The notes: generated by a model from the sequence alone, not told the origin. DNA of 42,447 bases from Phenylobacterium aquaticum (GCF_947378715.1 NZ_CANCLE010000010.1:1-42447); one strand, 5' to 3'. Positions 1 to 8,680 are shown, numbered from the stretch's first letter. Numbers and translations are program-made.

Positions 1-240
1 GGCAAGGTGATCCTGACCGTCCGCAACATGGAAGCCGGCCAGGCGGTGGAAGAGATCGAGGTCGACTATAACGGCGAGAGCTTCGAACTCAGCTTCAACG
101 CCCGCTACCTCCTCGACGTCACCGACCAGATCGGCGCCGAACAGGCCGAGTTCCGCTTCGGCGGCCCCAACGACCCGGCCCTGGTGCTGGACCCGACCGA
201 CCCGGATGTGCGCTACGTGCTGATGCCGCTTAGGGTTTAG
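1..240 (+). CDS. dnaN: DNA polymerase III beta subunit (sliding clamp), 3' end only
   Basis: The window opens inside this gene, in frame from base 1, and shows the last 79 codons before a TAG stop. The visible residues match the C-terminal third domain of the bacterial beta clamp, including the FNARYLLD segment and the family's characteristic ending YVLMPLRV. The clamp forms a ring on DNA and tethers the replicative polymerase; the C-terminal domain carries most of the hydrophobic pocket that binds clamp partners. recF and gyrB follow downstream, as in many bacteria, but a reverse-strand gene intervenes. Its stop overlaps the stop of that gene by 4 bases (TTAG). The identification is confident; the 5' part lies outside the window. 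Confidence 0.95.
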   Translation, partial: GKVILTVRNMEAGQAVEEIEVDYNGESFELSFNARYLLDVTDQIGAEQAEFRFGGPNDPALVLDPTDPDVRYVLMPLRV

Positions 241-1532
241 CGGCTGTTGAACGGCGGAATGAGGTTGGATCTCGCGGGCACATCGATTTCCTTCTCTGTC
301 GTCGATGCAACAGGTGCTGCCAGGCGTGCGCTACAAGTGTCGCCTGGACAGAACTGGCGCTTCGCGTCAGCCATGACCATTTGATCAAACCTTAGCTCAA
401 GGCGGCGGAAGGCCATATTGAGCTTCGTGGCGCCCTCGAATTCGAACCTGCCACCAGGTCCCTTCTTGTAAGCCAGGATCGCCTGAAGCTCCGGCGCCGT
501 GAACTCGTCGGCGTAGGCATCAGCCTCCGCTACGCGAGCCGCCAGTACAAAGGCGTCCACCGCTTCTTTGAGCGCCGCGCGCCTTGTTTCAGGGACCGCC
601 GCTATCATTTTTTCGTAGGACCCAACGATACCCATCATCGCCGTCGTGTCGGCCGTTGCAATCGCCTGGGCAAGGGAGAGTTGCTCTGGATTTGCCGAGG
701 CCGCAGGTTGTTGGGTGAGTGCGGGCGGAGCTTCGAGACAGTTTTTGTCGGGGGACCACCCACATCGCATGGCCTGATGAAAGCGATCCTGGTTAGGCTT
801 GAGGCGCTTGGCCGCGGCGGCGCTGATTTTGCCTCTCTTGGCCCGATAGTTTTGGCCGACCGTTGACTCAAAAAAGGCGGCATCTGCTGTTAGCGCATCC
901 TCGGGCTCGTAACCGGCCAAGAGACTGGCCGCGGCCTCGAATTCCTTGGTGGTGATCGCCGTTGCCGCGTCCTGAAAGGCTGCGGCGCCTCGCTGCCTAG
1001 TCTCAAGGGTCACGCCCGGTGATCCAGAACTGGTCACAATTTCCGCTAGCCGCTTGTATTTCTGCCGAATATAGCCCGTGAAATCACCGGCCACGAGGAC
1101 TCTTCGCGCCAGATCAATTGCCTGCTGAGACGGAGGTGGGGGGTCCTGCAACGCCGGCGGGCTTTCCGGGGCGCTCCCAATGGGCAGGGCAAATCGAATT
1201 GGAATCCGCACGTCACCCCCGGCGACGGAGACGCCGTCCACTGTCTTCGGGCGCATGTGGAACGCGCTTGCCATTGAGACTGCGGCTGCTCCGAAGCCCA
1301 AGCTTTTAGGGGCCTCGTCAATCGCCGCGCAGTTCGTGAGCGCACCACCAGCATCAACGAGGCAGTCGATGGTCGCATGGCCTTCGATCTGAAACATCGC
1401 GGCGATCATCGGATAGGCATGAGCCAAGTCGCCGCCGCTAGGGCGCATTAGCCAGTCTGGGTTGGTGACGGTTGAGCCTGGTGGACTCGCTGCGACGCTC
1501 GCAGCTGCGGCCATTATCGCCAGCGTTAACAT
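237..1532 (-). CDS. Secreted protein with TonB-C-like and DUF2059-like domains, inserted between dnaN and recF
   Basis: 431 residues. A short hydrophobic, alanine-rich N-terminus (about 1-16) looks like a signal peptide, though it lacks a clear basic n-region, so the start is not certain. Residues about 33-115 resemble a TonB C-terminal-type fold, including the paired cysteines C57 and C68 and a terminal strand ending IPIRFALP. Residues about 285-400 resemble the DUF2059 helical domain (FTAPELQAIL followed by a G-rich turn). A CPGDTC pair sits near the C-terminus. The middle is not recognised. The protein probably acts in the periplasm; its function is unknown. Base composition is visibly less GC-rich than dnaN, recF or gyrB, and it runs against the replication genes, which suggests later insertion. 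Expression is probably independent, from the 1533-1632 gap. Confidence 0.8.
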   Translation of the reverse strand: MLTLAIMAAAASVAASPPGSTVTNPDWLMRPSGGDLAHAYPMIAAMFQIEGHATIDCLVDAGGALTNCAAIDEAPKSLGFGAAAVSMASAFHMRPKTVDGVSVAGGDVRIPIRFALPIGSAPESPPALQDPPPPSQQAIDLARRVLVAGDFTGYIRQKYKRLAEIVTSSGSPGVTLETRQRGAAAFQDAATAITTKEFEAAASLLAGYEPEDALTADAAFFESTVGQNYRAKRGKISAAAAKRLKPNQDRFHQAMRCGWSPDKNCLEAPPALTQQPAASANPEQLSLAQAIATADTTAMMGIVGSYEKMIAAVPETRRAALKEAVDAFVLAARVAEADAYADEFTAPELQAILAYKKGPGGRFEFEGATKLNMAFRRLELRFDQMVMADAKRQFCPGDTCSARLAAPVASTTEKEIDVPARSNLIPPFNSR

Positions 1533-1632
1533 GAGACCCCCAAAAACAACTCCTGAATGCAGCCTATAGCTCCTTCGCCCAAGCTCAAGCCGGGCGTTCG
1601 CCCCCCGCCGCGAAACCCGCTAAACACCGCCC

Positions 1633-2775
1633 GTGCGCACGGCCCTCACCCATCTGACCCTGACCGACTTCCGTTCCTATGAGCGGGCCGAGATCGCTCT
1701 CGATGGACGGCCGGTATGGCTGGTAGGGCCGAACGGGGCCGGTAAGACCAATCTGCTGGAGGCAGTCAGCCTGCTGACGCCCGGGCGGGGCTTGCGCGGC
1801 GCGGCCCAGGTCGAACTGGGGCGCAGGCTGCCCGGCGAGCGGGCCGGGCGGGCCTGGGCCGTGGCCGCCGTCATCGAGCAGGACGGCGAGCCGGTGCGGG
1901 TCGGGACCGGCGTGGAGGCGGCCGGCGCGGCGCGGCGCACGGTTCGGCTGGAGGGCGAGACCGTCCCGCCTGGCCGCCTGGCCGATCTGCAGCGCCAGGT
2001 CTGGCTGACTCCGGCCCAGGACCGGCTGTTCCTGGAAGGGGCGGGGGATCGCCGCAGGTTCTTCGACCGGCTGGTGTTCGCCGCCGAGCCCGCCCACGCC
2101 GCCCACGCCTCGGCCTATGAGAAATCCCAGCGCGAGCGCATGCGGCTGCTGACCGACGGCCCCGCCGATCCAACCTGGCTGACGGCTCTGGAAGCGCGGC
2201 TGGCCGAGGCCGGCGCCCTGATGGCCTCCGCCCGCGCCCGGACCCTGGCGGCCCTGCAGGAGGAGATCGATGGGCGCGGCGACCGGCCCTTCCCCGGCGC
2301 GCGGATGACCCTGACCGGCGACTGGGAGCGGATGGCCGCCGAAGGAGTCGAATTGGCCGAGATCGAGGGTCGCCTGGCCCGGGCCCTGGCCGGCGCGCGT
2401 GACCGCGACGCCGCCGCCGGACGGGCTTTGACCGGGCCCCACCGGGGCGATCTGGCGGTCATTCACGCCGAAAAGGACCGGCCCGCCGCCGAATGCTCCA
2501 CCGGCGAGCAGAAAGCCCTGATTCTCAACCTGGTTTTGGCCCAGGCCGCGCGTCTTTCGCGTGCAGAATCAGCGCCAAACCCTATATTGCTGCTGGATGA
2601 AGTCGCAGCACATCTGGATCGCCGCAGGCGGGCCGCGCTGTTCGACGAAATCGAGGCGCTCGGGCTCCAGGCCTTCCTGACCGGAACCGACGAGCACCTG
2701 TTTGAAGATCTGACCGACCGAGCCCAAGGCGTCCGTGTGGATGGCCAGGCTTTGGCCATTCTGGACGGCGCATGA
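1633..2775 (+). CDS. recF: DNA replication and repair protein RecF
   Basis: 380 residues, GTG start. RecF is an SMC/ABC-like ATPase that, with RecO and RecR, loads RecA at single-strand gaps. Walker A is GPNGAGKT (residues 32-39), an ABC signature-like STGEQKAL lies in the C-terminal third, and Walker B is ILLLDEVAAHLD. The N-terminal LTDFRSY segment is typical of the family, and length is normal. The stop overlaps the gyrB start as ATGA, so the two genes are probably translationally coupled. The promoter must lie in the roughly 100-base gap shared with the divergent gene upstream. Confidence 0.97.
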   Translation: MRTALTHLTLTDFRSYERAEIALDGRPVWLVGPNGAGKTNLLEAVSLLTPGRGLRGAAQVELGRRLPGERAGRAWAVAAVIEQDGEPVRVGTGVEAAGAARRTVRLEGETVPPGRLADLQRQVWLTPAQDRLFLEGAGDRRRFFDRLVFAAEPAHAAHASAYEKSQRERMRLLTDGPADPTWLTALEARLAEAGALMASARARTLAALQEEIDGRGDRPFPGARMTLTGDWERMAAEGVELAEIEGRLARALAGARDRDAAAGRALTGPHRGDLAVIHAEKDRPAAECSTGEQKALILNLVLAQAARLSRAESAPNPILLLDEVAAHLDRRRRAALFDEIEALGLQAFLTGTDEHLFEDLTDRAQGVRVDGQALAILDGA

Positions 2776-5189
2776 GCGAAGATAACGAGACCCAGGGCGC
2801 GGCCGAGTACGGCGCGGACTCCATCAAGGTCCTGAAGGGCCTCGACGCGGTGCGCAAACGCCCGGGCATGTACATCGGCGACACCGACGACGGCTCCGGC
2901 CTGCACCACATGGTCTATGAGGTGGTCGACAACGCCATCGACGAGACCCTGGCCGGCTGGGCGACGCGGGTCGAGGTGATCCTCAACGCCGACGGCTCCT
3001 GCACGGTCACCGACGACGGTCGCGGCATCCCCACCGACATCCATGAGGGCGAAGGCGTCTCAGCGGCCGAGGTCATCATGACCCAGCTGCACGCCGGCGG
3101 GAAATTCGACCAGAACAGCTACAAGGTCTCCGGCGGCTTGCACGGGGTCGGCGTCTCGGTCGTCAACGCCCTGTCCGACTGGCTGAAGCTCAAGGTCCAC
3201 CGCAACGGCTTCACCCACGAGATGGAGTTCCGCCGTGGCGACGCGGTCTCGCCCCTGGTGATCACCGGCCCGGCGCCGCGCCGCGAGAGCGGCGAGGCCC
3301 TGTCGGGCACCGAGGTCACCTTCCTGCCGTCGCTGGAGACCTTCGCCTTCATCGATTTCGACCGCAAGACCCTGGAGCACCGGCTGCGCGAGCTGGCCTT
3401 CCTGAACTCCGGGGTGACCATCTGGCTGAAGGACAACCGCGAGGCCGAGCCCTTCGTCGAGGTCATGCACTATGAGGGCGGCATCGAAGCCTTCGTGCGC
3501 CACCTCGACAAGGCCAAGACCCCGCTGCTCAAGGCGCCGATCGTGATCCGCGGCAAGCGCGAGAACGTCGAGGTCGATCTGTCGCTCTGGTGGAACGACG
3601 GCTATCACGAGAACGTCCTGTGCTTCACCAACAACATCCCCCAGCGGGATGGCGGCACCCACCTGGCGGCGTTCCGCTCGGCCCTGACCCGGGTGATCTC
3701 TGGCTATGCGGAAAGCTCCGGCGCGGCCAAGCGTGAGAAGGTCTCGGTCTCCGGCGAAGACGCCCGCGAGGGCCTGACCTGCGTGCTCTCGGTCAAGGTG
3801 CCGGACCCCAAGTTCTCCTCCCAGACCAAGGACAAGCTGGTCTCCTCCGAAGTCCGCCCGGCCGTCGAGGGCCTGGTCGGCGAGGGGCTGGCGAGCTGGT
3901 TCGAGGAACACCCGGTCGAGGCCCGCCAGATCGTCCAGAAGATCGCCGAGGCCGCCGCCGCCCGCGAAGCCGCCCGCAAGGCGCGCGAGCTGACCCGACG
4001 CAAGACCGCCCTCGACATCTCCTCCCTGCCCGGCAAGCTGGCCGACTGTTCGGAAAAGGATCCGGCGCGCTCGGAAGTCTTCCTGGTCGAAGGCGATTCC
4101 GCCGGCGGCTCCGCCAAACAGGCCCGCAACCGCGAGAACCAGGCGGTCCTGCCCCTGCGCGGCAAGATCCTGAACGTCGAGCGGGCCCGGTTCGACAAGA
4201 TGCTGGGCTCGGACCAGATCGGCACCCTGATCACCGCCCTGGGCGCCGGCATCGGTCGCGACGACTTCGACATCGAGAAGATCCGCTACCACAAGATCGT
4301 CATCATGACCGACGCCGACGTGGACGGCGCCCACATCCGCACCCTGCTGCTCACCTTCTTCTACCGGCAGATGCCGCAGGTGATTGAGCGCGGCTATCTC
4401 TATATCGCCCAGCCGCCGCTCTATAAGGCGTCCAAGGGCAAGTCCTCGCGCTATCTCAAGGACGACGCCGAGCTGGAGATCTATCTGATCGACGAGGGCA
4501 TCGAGGGGGCGACCCTCGACCTCTCTTCCGGCGAACGCCTGACCGGCCAGGACCTGCTGGCCCTGGTGCAGCAGGCCCGGGGCGCCAAGGCCAATATCGA
4601 CCGGCTGTCGTCTCGCGCCCCGATCTTCGCCATCGAGCAGGCGGCGCTGGCCGGCCTGCTGGCCGAAGGCGGCGACGTCGACAAGGCGGCCGCCCGGCTC
4701 AATCTCTACGCCGAGGAGGGCGACGGTCCCTGGAGCGGCGAGCCCGCCCCGGCCGGCGGCTACGCCTTCTCCCGCATCCGTCGTGGCGTCACCGAGCGGG
4801 TGGTCCTGGACGACCTGCTGCTGCACGCCGCCGACGCCCGGCGTCTGGCCGAGCGCAGCGCGGCCATGGCCGAGACCTTCGACAAGCCCGCCCTGTTCAC
4901 CCGAAAGGACAAGGCCACCACGGTGCGCGGTCCGCTGGACCTGTTCGCGGCGATCATGGAAGCCGGCCGACGGGGCCTGTCCATCCAGCGCTATAAGGGC
5001 CTGGGCGAGATGAACCCCGAGCAGCTGTGGGAGACGACGCTCGACGTCGACGCCCGCACCTTGCTGCAGGTCCGGGTCAATCACGCCGACGACGCCGACG
5101 ACATGTTCACTCGCCTCATGGGCGATCTGGTTGAACCGCGTCGCGAGTTCATCCAGGCCAACGCCCTGGACGCCGAGGTCGATATCTAG
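2772..5189 (+). CDS. gyrB: DNA gyrase subunit B
   Basis: 805 residues, full length. GyrB is the ATPase subunit of gyrase, which introduces negative supercoils. The GHKL ATPase region has EVVDNAIDE and the glycine-rich GGLHGVGVSVVNALS. The transducer domain follows, then the TOPRIM domain with VEGDSAGGSAK and the metal-binding MTDADVDGAHIRTL. The C-terminal end carries RYKGLGEMNPEQLW. The start ATG overlaps the recF stop. A hairpin at 5191-5230 immediately after the stop may end the operon. Nothing looks degraded; identification is essentially certain. Confidence 0.99.
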   Translation: MSEDNETQGAAEYGADSIKVLKGLDAVRKRPGMYIGDTDDGSGLHHMVYEVVDNAIDETLAGWATRVEVILNADGSCTVTDDGRGIPTDIHEGEGVSAAEVIMTQLHAGGKFDQNSYKVSGGLHGVGVSVVNALSDWLKLKVHRNGFTHEMEFRRGDAVSPLVITGPAPRRESGEALSGTEVTFLPSLETFAFIDFDRKTLEHRLRELAFLNSGVTIWLKDNREAEPFVEVMHYEGGIEAFVRHLDKAKTPLLKAPIVIRGKRENVEVDLSLWWNDGYHENVLCFTNNIPQRDGGTHLAAFRSALTRVISGYAESSGAAKREKVSVSGEDAREGLTCVLSVKVPDPKFSSQTKDKLVSSEVRPAVEGLVGEGLASWFEEHPVEARQIVQKIAEAAAAREAARKARELTRRKTALDISSLPGKLADCSEKDPARSEVFLVEGDSAGGSAKQARNRENQAVLPLRGKILNVERARFDKMLGSDQIGTLITALGAGIGRDDFDIEKIRYHKIVIMTDADVDGAHIRTLLLTFFYRQMPQVIERGYLYIAQPPLYKASKGKSSRYLKDDAELEIYLIDEGIEGATLDLSSGERLTGQDLLALVQQARGAKANIDRLSSRAPIFAIEQAALAGLLAEGGDVDKAAARLNLYAEEGDGPWSGEPAPAGGYAFSRIRRGVTERVVLDDLLLHAADARRLAERSAAMAETFDKPALFTRKDKATTVRGPLDLFAAIMEAGRRGLSIQRYKGLGEMNPEQLWETTLDVDARTLLQVRVNHADDADDMFTRLMGDLVEPRREFIQANALDAEVDI

Positions 5190-5190
5190 G

Positions 5191-5230
5191 GTCCGGGGCC
5201 CGCCGGGCGCATGCCGGGTGGGCCATGGAC
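5191..5230 (+). terminator. Hairpin directly after gyrB
   Basis: Arms GTCC (5191-5194), GGCCC (5197-5201) and CCGG (5203-5206) pair with CCGG (5214-5217), GGGCC (5220-5224) and GGAC (5227-5230), with small internal loops. No U-tract follows. It begins 1 base after the gyrB stop, which fits a terminator or 3' stabilising stem. A perfect 12-base palindrome, CCGAAATTTCGG, lies just beyond at 5232-5243 and could be a separate protein site. Confidence 0.45.
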
Positions 5231-5334
5231 GCCGAAATTTCGGGCTCTGGCCACTTTGGGCGCCGCGACCCCCGGTTGAAGGGCGATTGGCGGCTACAGT
5301 TTCGCCACTTGTTCATACTCTGGCCCAAGAATTT

Positions 5335-5351
5335 GATTCGGTTGCCGAATC
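5335..5351. promoter_or_regulatory. Inverted repeat ending in two GANTC (CcrM) sites
   Basis: GATTCGG (5335-5341), a 3-base TTG spacer, then CCGAATC (5345-5351): a perfect 7-base inverted repeat whose two ends are each a GANTC site. It lies 58 bases before the start of the chemoreceptor-like gene. In Caulobacterales GANTC is methylated by CcrM, and promoter copies can confer cell-cycle-dependent transcription. The site is seen directly; regulation of the next gene is inference. Confidence 0.45.
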
Positions 5352-5409
5352 GGCGCGCACTTCGCAACGCGAACGTGTGTGATCGGCGTATGAGCTGGAG
5401 TGTCGACGC

Positions 5410-6489
5410 GTGGCCGAGCCCGAGGGGAGTCTGGTCCCAGAGCGGATCCTGGAACTGTCCGAGCGGCTGTCGGCTGTCGCCGGCGCCAAGATCGGCGAGA
5501 TTTCGTCGATCAATCGCGAAGCCAAGATGCTGGCCATCAACGCCCTGATCACCGCCGCCCGGGCCGGCGAGGCGGGCAAGGCCTTCGCCATTGTGGCCGA
5601 GGAATTCAAGCGCATCGCCAGCGAGATCGATGACGTGGCCATGGGCATGGAGACCCAGGTCCGGGCCGACCTGCGGGAGCTGTCGGCGGTAGGCGGGGCG
5701 ATTCTCGGCCACCTGCGCGGCCAGAGACTGGCCGACCTGGCGCTCAACGCCATCGAGATCATCGACCGCAACCTCTATGAGCGGACCTGCGACGTCCGCT
5801 GGTGGGCGACCGATTCCGCCGTGGTCAGCTGCGTGGCCGAGCCCTCCGACCAGGCCTCGCGCTTCGCCTCCAGCCGGCTGAAGGTGATCCTCGACGCCTA
5901 TACGGTCTATCTCGACCTGTGGATCTGCGACGCGCGGGGCAAGGTGGTCGCCACCGGTCGACCCGACCGCTACCCGGGCGCCAAGGATATTTCCGTCGCC
6001 AACGCCGCCTGGTTCCAGCAGTCGATGCGCACCGCCTCCGGCGACGAGTTCGTGGCCTGCGACATCGAACGCGCCGCCCCGCTCGGCAACGCGCCCGTCG
6101 CCACCTACGCCACCGCGATCCGCGAGGGCGGCCAGACCCATGGCAAGGTGATCGGGGTGCTGGGCATCCATTTCGACTGGAAGCCCCAGGCCCAGGCCGT
6201 GGTCGACGGCGTGCGGATGACCGAGGAGGAGGCCGGCCGCTCGCGGGTCATGCTGCTCGACCACAAGGGCCGGGTCCTGGCGTCGTCAGACAAGAGGGGC
6301 GAGCTGGAGGAGGTCTTCCGCCTGCCCCCGGCCGCCGTGGCCATGGGTAGTTATCCGCTGGAGGGCGCCACGGTCGGATATGCTCTGACGCCGGGCTATG
6401 AGACTTATCAGGGGCTGGGCTGGTACGGCTGCATCCTGCAGCGCGAACCGCCGAAGTCGTCGGCGGCCCAGTCGACGCGGGCCGCCTGA
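5410..6489 (+). CDS. Soluble methyl-accepting chemotaxis-like protein with C-terminal Cache (PDC) sensor domain
   Basis: 359 residues with a GTG start; GGAG at 5397-5400, 9 bases before it, supports this start. Residues about 34-70 match the conserved hairpin tip of chemoreceptor signalling domains (core NALITAARAGEAGKAFAIVA), the region that contacts CheA and CheW. A helical linker runs to about 125. The rest resembles a double Cache/PDC sensor domain (YLDLWICDARGKVVATGR and VIGVLGIHFDW are typical strands). There is no signal peptide, transmembrane helix or HAMP domain. Textbook receptors are ordered sensor, membrane, HAMP, signalling; here the order is reversed and the protein looks cytosolic. 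The signalling domain is also very short, with no obvious methylation helices, so it may not be a classical receptor. Its stop lies 2 bases from the convergent recQ stop. Confidence 0.82.
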   Translation: MAEPEGSLVPERILELSERLSAVAGAKIGEISSINREAKMLAINALITAARAGEAGKAFAIVAEEFKRIASEIDDVAMGMETQVRADLRELSAVGGAILGHLRGQRLADLALNAIEIIDRNLYERTCDVRWWATDSAVVSCVAEPSDQASRFASSRLKVILDAYTVYLDLWICDARGKVVATGRPDRYPGAKDISVANAAWFQQSMRTASGDEFVACDIERAAPLGNAPVATYATAIREGGQTHGKVIGVLGIHFDWKPQAQAVVDGVRMTEEEAGRSRVMLLDHKGRVLASSDKRGELEEVFRLPPAAVAMGSYPLEGATVGYALTPGYETYQGLGWYGCILQREPPKSSAAQSTRAA

Positions 6490-6491
6490 TC

Positions 6492-8306
6492 CTACTGGCC
6501 GCGCAGCACGTCCATCACCGCCTCGCCATAGCGGGCGAGCTTGCCTTCGCCGACGCCTGAGATGGCCGCCAGGTCCCCCAGGCCCGAGGGGCGCTTGACG
6601 GCGATCTCGGCCAGCGTCCGGTCGTGGAAGATCACATAGGGCGGCAGGTGCTGGCGGGCGGCCTCGTCGCGGCGCCAGGCGCGCAGGGCCTCGAACACCG
6701 GCTGGTCCTGGGCGGCCATGATCTGGTCCTCGCGAACCTTGCGCCGGGGCTTCCTGGCTTCCTTCTCTTCCAGCCCCTGGCGCAGGGAGACCTTGCGCTC
6801 GCCGCGATAGACCAGCCGCACCTCGGCCGCCTCGCCCAGGCCGATCAGCGGGCGGCCGTCATTGGGGTCTTCCTTCAGGAGGCCGTCGAACAGCAGCTGG
6901 TCGACCAGGTCGCGCCAGCCCGCCGCGCTCAGCTCCTGGCCGACGCCGAAGGTCGACAGCCCGGCCTCGAAGCTCGACGGCTCCTTGGTCTTGCCGAGCA
7001 GGTGTTCGATCAGCCGGCCGCGCCCGAACCGGCCGCCCAGGCGATGCACGGCCGACAGGGCCTTCTGGGCCGACTGGGTGGCGTCCACCGTGGCGATGAC
7101 CCCCAGGCAGATGTCGCACTGGCCGCAGGGGGCGACCCCCTCCTCGCCGAAATAACGGCGCACGGCGCCGGCCCGACAGGTGGTGCCGTCCAGCATGGCG
7201 TAGAGCTGGCGCACCTTGCGGCCCTGGACCGCCTTGACCTCCTCGTCGACGTCGCGGCCGTCGAGCCGGCGGAAGGCCCAGGCCATGTCGGCGGCGCCAT
7301 AGAGGGTGATGCCCTCGGCCGGCTCGCCATCGCGCCCGGCCCGGCCGATCTCCTGCCAATAGGCCTCGATGGAGGCCGGCGGATCGGCGTGAATCACATA
7401 GCGGACGTCGGGCTTGTCGACCCCCATGCCGAAGGCGATGGTCGCCACCATCACGGCGGCGTCGGCCTCCAGGAACTTCTCCAGCCGCTCGGCGCGGACG
7501 GTCTTGTCGAGGCCGGCATGATAGGCCAGGGCCGGAACCCCGAAGCCGCGCAGAGCCTCGGCCAGCTTGTCGACCCCGTCGCGGGAGCCGGCATAGATCA
7601 CCCCTGACCGGTCGGGCCGGGCTTCCACCAGCTCCAGCACCCGCTTGTGGCCGGCGCCGCGCTTGCGCTCCGCCTGCAGGGCCAGCTCGGGCCGCGCGAA
7701 GCTGGCGACGAACTCGGCGGCGTCCTTCAGGCGCAGTTCGGTGCGGATGTCCTCCCGGGTCCTGGCGTCCGCCGTGGCGGTCACCGCCAGGCGCGGCACG
7801 GTGGGGAACAGCTCGGCCATCCGGCCCAGCATCCGGTATTCCGGGCGGAAGTCGTGACCCCACTGGCTGACGCAGTGGGCCTCGTCGATGGCGATCAGGG
7901 CCAGAGGCGTGCGCGACAGCCGCTCCAGCATGGAGGGCTGCATCAGGCCCTCCGGCGAGACATAGAGCAGGTCCAGCGTGCCGGCCTCGATCCGCGCCCA
8001 GGTCTCGGTTCGCTCGCGGGGCTCGATGTTGGAATCCAGCCGCGCGGCGGAGACGCCCGACTGCACGAGCCCGGCCACCTGGTCGGTCATCAGGGCGATC
8101 AGCGGCGAGACCACCAGGCCCAGGCCCGGCCGCATCAGGCTGGGGATCTGGTAGCACAGCGACTTGCCGCCGCCGGTCGGCAGCACCGCCATGGCGCTGC
8201 GCCCCTCCAGGATCTCGGTGATCACCTCGGCCTGACGACCTCGGAACTCGGCGTGGCCAAAGGTGCGGCGCAGGATCTCCCGGGCCTGGTCCAAGGATGC
8301 GGTCAT
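6492..8306 (-). CDS. recQ: ATP-dependent DNA helicase RecQ
   Basis: 604 residues. RecQ is a 3'-5' superfamily 2 helicase that acts at stalled forks and in gap repair. Walker A is TGGGKS near residue 44, the DEAH-type box is AIDEAHC, and the C-terminal helicase lobe has YVIHADPPASIEAYWQEIGRAGRDG. The RecQ zinc-binding cysteines follow in a CRAG...CGQCDIC arrangement, then the winged-helix RQC region and a C-terminal HRDC domain (QPVFEALRAWRRDEA). Length and order are normal. No strong ribosome-binding site is visible before the ATG. It converges on the chemoreceptor-like gene with a 2-base gap. Confidence 0.97.
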   Translation of the reverse strand: MTASLDQAREILRRTFGHAEFRGRQAEVITEILEGRSAMAVLPTGGGKSLCYQIPSLMRPGLGLVVSPLIALMTDQVAGLVQSGVSAARLDSNIEPRERTETWARIEAGTLDLLYVSPEGLMQPSMLERLSRTPLALIAIDEAHCVSQWGHDFRPEYRMLGRMAELFPTVPRLAVTATADARTREDIRTELRLKDAAEFVASFARPELALQAERKRGAGHKRVLELVEARPDRSGVIYAGSRDGVDKLAEALRGFGVPALAYHAGLDKTVRAERLEKFLEADAAVMVATIAFGMGVDKPDVRYVIHADPPASIEAYWQEIGRAGRDGEPAEGITLYGAADMAWAFRRLDGRDVDEEVKAVQGRKVRQLYAMLDGTTCRAGAVRRYFGEEGVAPCGQCDICLGVIATVDATQSAQKALSAVHRLGGRFGRGRLIEHLLGKTKEPSSFEAGLSTFGVGQELSAAGWRDLVDQLLFDGLLKEDPNDGRPLIGLGEAAEVRLVYRGERKVSLRQGLEEKEARKPRRKVREDQIMAAQDQPVFEALRAWRRDEAARQHLPPYVIFHDRTLAEIAVKRPSGLGDLAAISGVGEGKLARYGEAVMDVLRGQ

Positions 8307-8488
8307 GGGCGGCTTATGGCCCGCGTCGCCGGCCCGGGTCCAGGCCCGGCGCCCGCTCAGGCCAACACCGATGAGCGCCTAAGCCCCCGTTTCCGCCGGA
8401 CGCGAAGAAATTCGCCGCCCATGGGCCGAAGTCTTAACCGCGAAGGTCTAGGTTGAAGGCCTCACCAAGGGTTCAGGAGGACCCTGTC

Positions 8489-8620
8489 ATGGCGCTTAAA
8501 GCGTTTATGTCCCTGGTCGCCCTGGCGGCCGTCATGGTCGGCCTGATGCTGCCGGTTCCGACGGGTCAGCGCGCGGCCGCCAAGTCGCAGATCGCCACCA
8601 TGGAACTCGGCGCGGGCTGA
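8489..8620 (+). CDS. 43-residue single-span membrane or secreted miniprotein
   Basis: This short gene begins ATGGCGCTT and encodes 43 residues. A perfect AGGAGG (8475-8480) lies 8 bases before the ATG, one of the strongest ribosome-binding sites in the window, and is the main reason to call it. Residues about 5-22 form one hydrophobic stretch (FMSLVALAAVMVGLML) followed by a polar tail with basic residues (GQRAAAKSQ). It could be a membrane miniprotein or a signal peptide with a short mature peptide. No family is recognised. It sits between recQ (divergent) and the methyltransferase, and a hairpin at 8653-8680 follows, so it may be its own transcript. Confidence 0.6.
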   Translation: MALKAFMSLVALAAVMVGLMLPVPTGQRAAAKSQIATMELGAG

Positions 8621-8652
8621 AGCCCGAGCCTCCAGGCGGTCCTGGTTCGGGT

Positions 8653-8680
8653 CGGCGCGCCGATTTTTCCGATCGCGCCG
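8653..8680 (+). terminator. Hairpin between the miniprotein gene and the methyltransferase
   Basis: CGGCGCG (8653-8659) pairs with CGCGCCG (8674-8680) around a 14-base loop that contains five T residues. No T-tract follows the stem, so this is a possible rather than canonical terminator for the 43-residue gene. Confidence 0.35.

Noticed and set aside
3060..5084. 674-codon open frame antisense to gyrB
   Set aside because: High GC leaves few stops in the opposite strand; the translated sequence is glycine-, leucine-, aspartate- and glutamine-rich without domains, and gyrB is certain.
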